A DNA stretch of 64,000 nt, taken from contig MU008155.1 in assembly GCA_010909165.1 (NCBI GenBank), forward strand, positions 2,046,001 to 2,110,000. Reading direction: 5' to 3'. Made by a program: the position numbers and the translations under genes. This DNA comes from Anthoceros angustus (taxonomy: Eukaryota > Streptophyta > Anthocerotopsida > Anthocerotales > Anthocerotaceae). The number at the start of each line of letters is the position of its first letter. Position 1 is the first letter of the stretch. Below the pieces are notes generated by a model that saw only the letters and a list, made by a program, of their open reading frames with translations, had not been told where the DNA came from and did not search any database. Shown one piece after another: positions 57,862 through 64,000 of the stretch.

Positions 57862-59241
57862 GTGCCATTCTCGGACGTGGCGAGGGCGCCGCCAGCGGCT
57901 CGCGAATGCAAACGAAAAACCAAAGCGACTCATTGTCTGGTGACGGATCTCACCTTCCCAGCAAAAGCCGTTTGAAACCGAGCAATCATGTCGTCGTTGA
58001 GTGTAGAGGATATTCCTTCCTCACTTCCTCGAAGATGAGCACTCCGGATGTTTAGCCATGGCCACTTGAATAACATGCGGTTTCTTTCTTGAAGTAATTT
58101 CGTCCTCCATTCCTTTGAGATCGAGGATGCACACGATTACCTTCCACATTCGTGACAAGAATCTGCCCACATTCACCTTTGGTATACCCTGGAATGATTT
58201 CCGGGGTTTTTGAGCATGTCTTCGGCTTGAAATACACTGTTTCCACGTGTTTGGGATCATCTGTGACTTTCCTTTTCCCTTCCCTTTCTTCGGTGGTATG
58301 TATACCTTTCTGGTAACTCTTTGCTTCCCACTTTGAAAAGATCTTATCAATATTATCCCATACCTTGCCCTCCTGCGCGATGCAGTATGTGTGTCCTGTC
58401 CACTTTGTTCCTTGTACACGCGTCATCTTGGCGGCCTTCATCATCTTCAATTAATCCAAGAACCTTATAAAGATTGAACTTCCATGACATGGTCATCGCA
58501 CTCCATCCGCGCAATAAGAAGCTCATCTCGTAAATATCTTACTGTCAATAAAAGACATTTTCTTCCGCTTATCGACATTGTGTTATGGTCGGTTGCAAGA
58601 ACTCTCATCTCGGCACCGTAAGCCCACAGATATGCGCTTCAACATATTGAAAGCAGGACTTCCGGAGCAATATCCAAGTGCTTCATAGCGACATGTGTGG
58701 TTCCCCAAGTACACCCATAATATATTTCTTGGCCGAATTTACGCTCCAACTAATATCGTTGCACTCCCGGGGTCAATCATGCCGCGATGGCGTAACCCTT
58801 CTTCAATCCTTCCCTTGAAATAACTCGGGCTAGGTAGTTTGACCATGCCTCGTCCACCCTCGATTTGGGCATCCGGTGTAATAAAAGATCTTGGCTTCAA
58901 ATTCTCAAGCTTTACCGATCTTGTCTCGAACAACTTTCTTGGCATAGGCGAGTCCACGATTATTGTCAATGGGTGATTCCGGATAGCATCTTCAAGTCTT
59001 TCCTCATCATCCGCACATGGACGCATATTCTCTGGTGGGACTCACGGTTTCCTTCCTGGATTTCTTCTTTCTCTTCCCCGGTGGAGCCTCGCTATGAGCT
59101 GGTATGCCCTGCGGCGTGCCCACCATGCCTTGCTCTCCACTCGAGTCTCCCGCCTCTCGGATCGGCGGACACGAGGTGCCTCAATAGAAGCCTCGCCCCC
59201 ACGCTCGCCACCGTCTCTTCCAATTGCAAGGCGTGCAATCA

Positions 59242-59259
59242 GGCGCCGGCCGGCGCGCC
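59242..59259. repeat. GC-rich palindromic cassette e
   Basis: Core GGCGCCGGCCGGCGCGCC, inverse of cassette c. The flanking arms are minimal here (AGG/CCT). Confidence 0.8.
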
Positions 59260-59325
59260 CCCCTGTGTGCCTTGGGAACCCCAAACCGGTTGGTGCGGGT
59301 GTAACCAGTCTCGGCCTCTACTCGG

Positions 59326-59349
59326 GGAGGGCGGCGGCCGCGCCCCTCC
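59326..59349. repeat. GC-rich palindromic cassette f
   Basis: GGAGG and CCTCC around GCGGCGGCCGCGCC. Confidence 0.65.
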
Positions 59350-62300
59350 TCCGAATCCCATCGGGTACCTCCATGGAGGAGCCGGAAAAGGAATGTCCAG
59401 CAGCATCCTTCCATCCTCTGCCTCACGAAAGTCGTCATCGTCAGTGGCCAAGGTCGGGTATACACCCATCCTCCTCATCGGATGGGCCGAGCTCACTAGG
59501 CGCACTGCGCTCGGCGTGAGCCATGCACATTCGCCGGTGGGCTCGACTCGTCGTTGTGACATTTCCCTCTATCTTTGGATGGCGGATTCGGTAATCTTCC
59601 ATATGGTATATGTCGTGCTCTAGCTTTGCGAGCATCCCGCAGAAAAGGATTGAGGAAACGCAAGATAGAAGGCACAAGTCATGGAAACCAACATACGATT
59701 TGCATCAAGCCTTGAAAACCTTATTCCAAAGTTTTACTTACGGTTGGGTGACGATAGCATTTAAAATCCTCCACAGTTTGAAGGATCGCACTTCTTGCTT
59801 TGGAAGCCATAGGTGACCTCATAAGCCTTGTACATGGTTTCATCTTCGCTTATCCGATCAAATACCAAAGGCTTTGTTGCACGCATCAAACCTCTCGTCC
59901 ATCCATATCCACGATCGCCCATAGAACCAGTGCTCTCTGGTTTGGCAAGGCCCCTTGAACCCTCGACCCACGGTTTCAATAGAGGAGTCCAAAATTGTTC
60001 TCCTCAAGGCTCCTCATCCTGTGTCAACATCCATCCTTCTCGGCGAGCAATGGCCTCCACCTTGCTCCCCAACCGTATGGTGTATCCTCATAGTTAAATG
60101 GCGTTGGAATAGGCGCGCGATTGCACTGGGGTCTCTTCCTCGGTCTCCTCCTGCACCTTCTCCTTCGTTGTCTTGGCCTTCCCGGATGTTAGGCTGCCCG
60201 ATTTCCCAATTGACAAATTACCTCCGTGGCTGGTGCTTGATGGCTGGGTTGTATCGCCCTCCACCGGAGGTAGGCGTGCCTTCTCGACATCCACACCGAA
60301 ATTCCGCCCGCATCCTTCTTCTTCCTGGCCGGGATTTCTTGGTTTTGGGCATCGGGTCGGATGTTCGCCTCACGGTTCTCCACGTTCCTTCCTACTTGTC
60401 TTCCGCCATCCTCAAGAGATTAGATACAATCGCCATAGGAAGCCGCAATTCAAAGAAGGAATCGTCCCACAACTTGAAGGAAATTTGCGAGCAGGAAGGG
60501 GAGGGCCATCTGAAGACTATGTGAATCGCGGCGAGAGGAAATGGCGGAGGATCGCGTGGAGAAGTCGCGTCTTTGGGAGGCAGCGCCAAAAGTCCTTCGC
60601 CGAGAGTTGATGCCGAGGCGGCCGCCGTTTCGGCTGGAAGAACTTGCTCTCTCGGTTACTCTCCACTTGAGAAAGTATGGCCCGTTGGTCACGTCATTGT
60701 GCACAGCAACCCTAACCATAAATGTCAATTAAAATGCTTACACGGAAAACCATTTATAGGACCCTAAGTCAAAAGCCGTACATATGAACCCCAATGCCGA
60801 GAAAACAATGAAGAGGCGGTGTGCCTCGCAGCCAAGTTCTACGGTGAAGATCTTTCGGTTTATTTGCTCATAATGGCATTTCCACCTTACCTTGATCCAC
60901 GGTCGCCTATGTCATGGCATACCACGCCTGTGAAGAGTGAGGACCATATTTCCGAGGTTAGAGGTGCGAGTCCTCGGCCGGCGACAATGTTGCGCCACCC
61001 ACACACATCGGTTGTCGAAGAGGTCGAGTTTTCGTCCACAAAGTTCATTCCTCACTTGCTTTGTGCGATCAAGGGGAACATGTACTTGAGAACAAGTGTT
61101 GGGTTTGCATCGGTCTCCGTCTCTCTCCATGTAATGACGACATTGATGTTGTCGCAGGGAGCGATGTGAGGAAGAGGGGTCTTTTGATTTCCGGATGGTA
61201 GGTGACTCTCTTGTGAGGAGGAAGGATGGGGATCTTGGGGGGCCCCGCCCTTCCGATCATGAACAGCAGCGAGTCCGAACTCCGGAAGGTTAGTTTGCCT
61301 TCAACAAGAAAGCAGCTTGTTTGCGGTGAAGACAATGTTGTGGCGAATAGTCCACCCCATCCGTGGCGATTCCATCTCACGCAAGTGGTATTGCGTAATG
61401 CTCGTCGCCATCGACAAGCGTCCTCTCCGGCATTCGCGTGGGGTGCCCATGACCCCGAACTTGAACTTATATCGCCATTGATGGGAATCGCATCCAGGTG
61501 AAGACACCGGGAAGGAAGGGAGATGGGGTGCAATCCCGTCGTGGTTTGTTCCGCCAAGGAGCGATGTCGAGGATGACCGCAGGGAGTTCTTCCACAAGCA
61601 AATGATCCGTGGATGGGGATGATGACTTTGTTCACCCTCCTCCGGCTGGTGCATCTGGAACATTCCATCCCAAGCCTTTAAGTGAGACATTGATGACAAC
61701 AAAGCTTTCGGCGGACAAGCGCGGCGACAGCGGTGTCTTTGCAAAAATGAAATGGAGAAGGTGACGAGACTTTCTTAAACCGTGTTGCAACCAAATGTGC
61801 ATGCAGAGGTTGACCAAGCAAGGCCTTGAGCAACGATATAGGTTCCTCACAATGTGCGAGCAAGAGAGACATTTCTTCAAAGCCTCGTACATCGGGACCC
61901 GAGTCAAACTAACAAAGAAAGAGTTTTACGCATGTTATGGGATCGGTTCCTCTGTATGCGTGAAGGCCTTGAGTATATTGTATGGGGCATGATCGAGGCG
62001 AAAGGGAGGGTCATGAGGAATGCCCGTGGGATAGTGTTCGAACCAACCCAATTCATAAGTCCGTCATGCACTTGGTGCTCTAGCGTGGATGGATAATGCT
62101 TTTCATTCATGGTGAAAGACTTCGTGCGTGTATAACGACACCTATACAAAGCTGGAGATATGGTCATTGTACAAACGGCGGTGTCAAAGCTCGTCTGCGG
62201 TTTGTGACGTGTGGTTTTGAAGTTATGGAAATCTAACTTGGTGAAGATTCCCAAATCCAACAGTTCTCGACTCAATATGTCTTGAGGTTAAAGACCACCA

Positions 62301-62444
62301 TTCGAATACAACTCGGAAGGTTGATCAAGGTAGATATCACTCTACCACTAGTACAACCCATCTCTGGTGGGAGGAGTTTTTCGAGTTCATCCCATAGTTC
62401 GCGAATGAGCGGTGGTATGCGGATGGTTCGAAACTGAGTGTCGG

Positions 62445-62464
62445 GGGTGGGCGCCGCGCCACCC
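62445..62464. repeat. GC-rich palindromic cassette g
   Basis: GGGTGG and CCACCC around GCGCCGCG. Confidence 0.7.
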
Positions 62465-62533
62465 GATGACTTCGAGTTGCCGAGTACCATGTTTGGTCCT
62501 TCATGTATGGCCCTGGTTGTAGGTTTGATTGGT

Positions 62534-62588
62534 CGAGTTTAGGGCGGGCCGGGCGCCCGCTGCCGGCGCCCATCCACCTTCAAACTCG
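62534..62588. repeat. GC-rich palindromic cassette h
   Basis: CGAGTTT (62534-62540) and AAACTCG (62582-62588) enclose a GC-rich insert with GCCGGGCGCCCG and CCGGCGCC. Confidence 0.75.
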
Positions 62589-63402
62589 CCAACCATAATA
62601 TATGACCTAGAAGGTGGACGTTTTGATTTTAGATTGGGGAAGATGGTAAATGTATGTGTGAAGAGGTGATAGTCCACGACATCGGTTTGTTGTATGCAAT
62701 GGGTTTCATGGATTCTGTCTTCGCTTGTGGTGTGGAAGAAGCGTGTTTGTATGTGTGAAATTGGGAACGTGAAAACTTGGAAGGATGTGACACTTGGACG
62801 TGTTTGGGCGTAGGCGAAAAAATATCAGCGTTAGAGGCACACCCGTCTGGCAGGAGGCGGGAAAAATGGCAAAACACCGTGAAAAGAGTTACTGAGGAAC
62901 CGGATAAGTACATGCTCCTCGCTATAGCGGAATGGACCAAGAAGACCGAGATTCCACACTTTCTGCGTTGGCCAAAGAATCTTGATGAGGAGCCGTGTAT
63001 CTGCGTAGTGGGTTGCATGATCCACAATTATACGTGCAGCAAGAGTGTTTTGCACTATGCCAATTTGAGGAACGATCACAATCGGATTATTATTCAAGAT
63101 GTTATTCTTAATTATAAAGTGCTACCCAAAGTGCTCTATTTGCAGCTTGACAACACTTGGAAAACAAGAACCAACCTTTGTGTTTGAACATGCTAGTTGA
63201 TATGGGAACTTTTCAAAAGGTGAAGGTTGGGTTCCTCCTTGTTGGGCACACTCACGACCAAATCGACCAAATGTTCTCTTGCTTTTCCAAAAGCTTGAAG
63301 CACAAGGAGGCACACACTCTTCCGCGTTGGACATCTTGGTTCATGCATACTACGGAGATCAAAGTTTTGCGGAGGTCCGGACTTAGGTCATATGTATGGT
63401 GA

Positions 63403-64000
63403 TTAGACAAGGCGATGGTCGCCGGGCATATTCATCGGTGAGAAAATTGAACAACTTATCTTTCCAGCACGGTTTAAAATCACCGGAGAAGACAAACCGT
63501 GGTTGGTGGCGATGATAGAGCAAGCAATATTCGACATCGATGTATTGGGAAACCGGCCGGGTTGGAGTTTTGAAATTTGTCCCTCCAACGACATAATACG
63601 CCGGCTCGGCTCGAGACAAGAAAGGGACGTCGGCGGGGTTATCTCCGACGGAAGGAGTGGCACATTTGAGAGCGGTCAGCCGGGGCATATGTGGACGAGA
63701 ATATGGATGGTGGGAAGCATTTTGGGTGGACCAAGAAGAAATCGCAATAATCGTGGAGAACAACATTGGGCTCGCACTAGAAGTCGTGGAAATGGTTCTC
63801 TCGGCGGTCGGAAAGCAGAACCACTCCAAGTTCCGATGAAGCTATCCTAGGAGGCGTTGCTAAGAGAACTCCCCACGGATATGTACTTGGGGCCTTACCG
63901 GCGGTTGGGAAGCGGAAATGCACGTTGCATGGAGATGTAAAAGACATAAAGGAAGGATGTTCGCAGCGTACCTTGTACCGGTACGCATAATCGGCCTTTG
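63403..64000 (+). other. Right edge, continuation of the DUF7869-type remnant
   Basis: Plus-strand open stretches (63503-63850) continue with WLVAMIEQAIFDIDVLGNRP and EEIAIIVENNIGLALEVVEM in different frames. It probably belongs to the same decayed gene, but no motif is recognised and the window ends. Confidence 0.3.

Larger units (their letters stand above)
55641..60800 (-). pseudogene. Unrecognised minus-strand coding remnant
   Basis: Long minus-strand open stretches with protein-like composition but no recognised family. 57109-56918: GYDAQYYAGTFNNGRSVIAH, KVYMSQDKMVVCLPKTSRVD. 57648-57346: KDVENLQKLEDFKNFIFEIN. 58450-58021: VWDNIDKIFSKWEAKSYQKG. 59026-58739: LTIIVDSPMPRKLFETRSVK, LENLKPRSFITPDAQIEGGR. 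59979-59761: GDRGYGWTRGLMRATKPLVF, DETMYKAYEVTYGF. Frame changes separate them. They may be one large multi-domain gene or several transposon genes. GC-rich palindromic cassettes interrupt the region. The plus-strand DUF7869 remnant follows, facing away from it. Confidence 0.35.
61750..63402 (+). pseudogene. DUF7869-like protein remnant, probably transposon-encoded
   Basis: The C-terminal half (62.9-63.36 kb) reads VLYLQLDNT, then after a frame change ENKNQPLCLNMLVDMG, VKVGFLLVGHTHDQIDQMFS and FSKSLKHKEAHTLPRW. This is the LQLDNTxxENKNQ...FLxVGHTHxxIDxxFS signature of the uncharacterised DUF7869 family, found in multicopy proteins of mosses, lycophytes and other eukaryotes. An Asp in LDN, a His-x-His in GHTH and the following Asp are acids and bases suited to metal binding, but no activity is known. 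Upstream (61.8-62.1 kb) is a helical part with RETFLQSLVHRDPSQTNKER and MLWDRFLCMREGLEYIVWGM. The frame is broken several times. Cassettes g and h lie between the two parts. Confidence 0.55.

Noticed and set aside
55641-64000. Integrated giant-virus segment
   Set aside because: No hallmark viral gene (capsid, packaging ATPase, polymerase) could be read. The DUF7869-like motif and frame decay fit transposon debris better.
1-64000. tRNA and rRNA genes
   Set aside because: No complete tRNA B-box with matching acceptor stem and no rRNA-like block was seen on either strand.

Overview
The window is nuclear DNA of a green plant (streptophyte). It encodes a RETICULATA-related plastid protein, an NCED/CCD4-type carotenoid dioxygenase, a plant-type aspartic protease with an arabinogalactan-like tail, TAF9 and a Tim44-like mitoribosomal protein. 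All are split by short GT-AG introns of about 60-260 nt, with two apparent GC-AG introns. Copia, PIF/Harbinger and L1-type elements and a DUF7869-like coding remnant fill the rest. Short introns, GC-rich codons and dense degenerate transposons fit a lycophyte, bryophyte or streptophyte alga better than a seed plant, but the lineage cannot be fixed from the sequence.

Layout. (1) 1-9.2 kb is transposon-rich. A PIF/Harbinger element (286-3885, 22-bp terminal inverted repeats, TAA duplications) is nested in a decayed Copia. A second Harbinger transposase plus Myb-like gene follows (5.4-7.8 kb). (2) 9.2-35.7 kb is a gene island: mL45/Tim44-like (-), TAF9 (+), RETICULATA-related (+), aspartic protease (-), short-chain dehydrogenase (-), carotenoid dioxygenase (-) and a Brittle1-like carrier (+). 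Two pairs are head-to-head (mL45/TAF9 and dioxygenase/carrier) and probably share upstream regulatory DNA. Small Copia and LINE remnants lie between the genes. Intron phases were solved exactly for TAF9, the aspartic protease (600 aa), the dehydrogenase (324 aa), the dioxygenase (614 aa) and the carrier (495 aa). The RETICULATA gene carries one apparent frameshift in a G-rich exon. (3) 35.7-54.6 kb is a stack of minus-strand retroelements: a Copia with 5-bp target duplication and tRNA-Met primer site (35863-41127), a hairpin minisatellite, an L1-type LINE (42.1-46.96 kb), a second Copia with 350-370-bp LTRs (46.98-51.77 kb) and a truncated relative (52.5-54.6 kb). (4) 54.6-64 kb holds gene fragments (PPR, possibly kinase), an unrecognised minus-strand coding remnant, a plus-strand remnant with a DUF7869-like domain, and a local family of GC-rich palindromic cassettes found only at 57.6-62.6 kb.

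No coordinated pathway is evident. The genes are ordinary housekeeping and plastid/mitochondrial genes. The most unusual items are the palindromic cassettes with the DUF7869 remnant, the hairpin minisatellite beside a Copia-interrupted reading frame, and the carrier that lost most of its signature residues.
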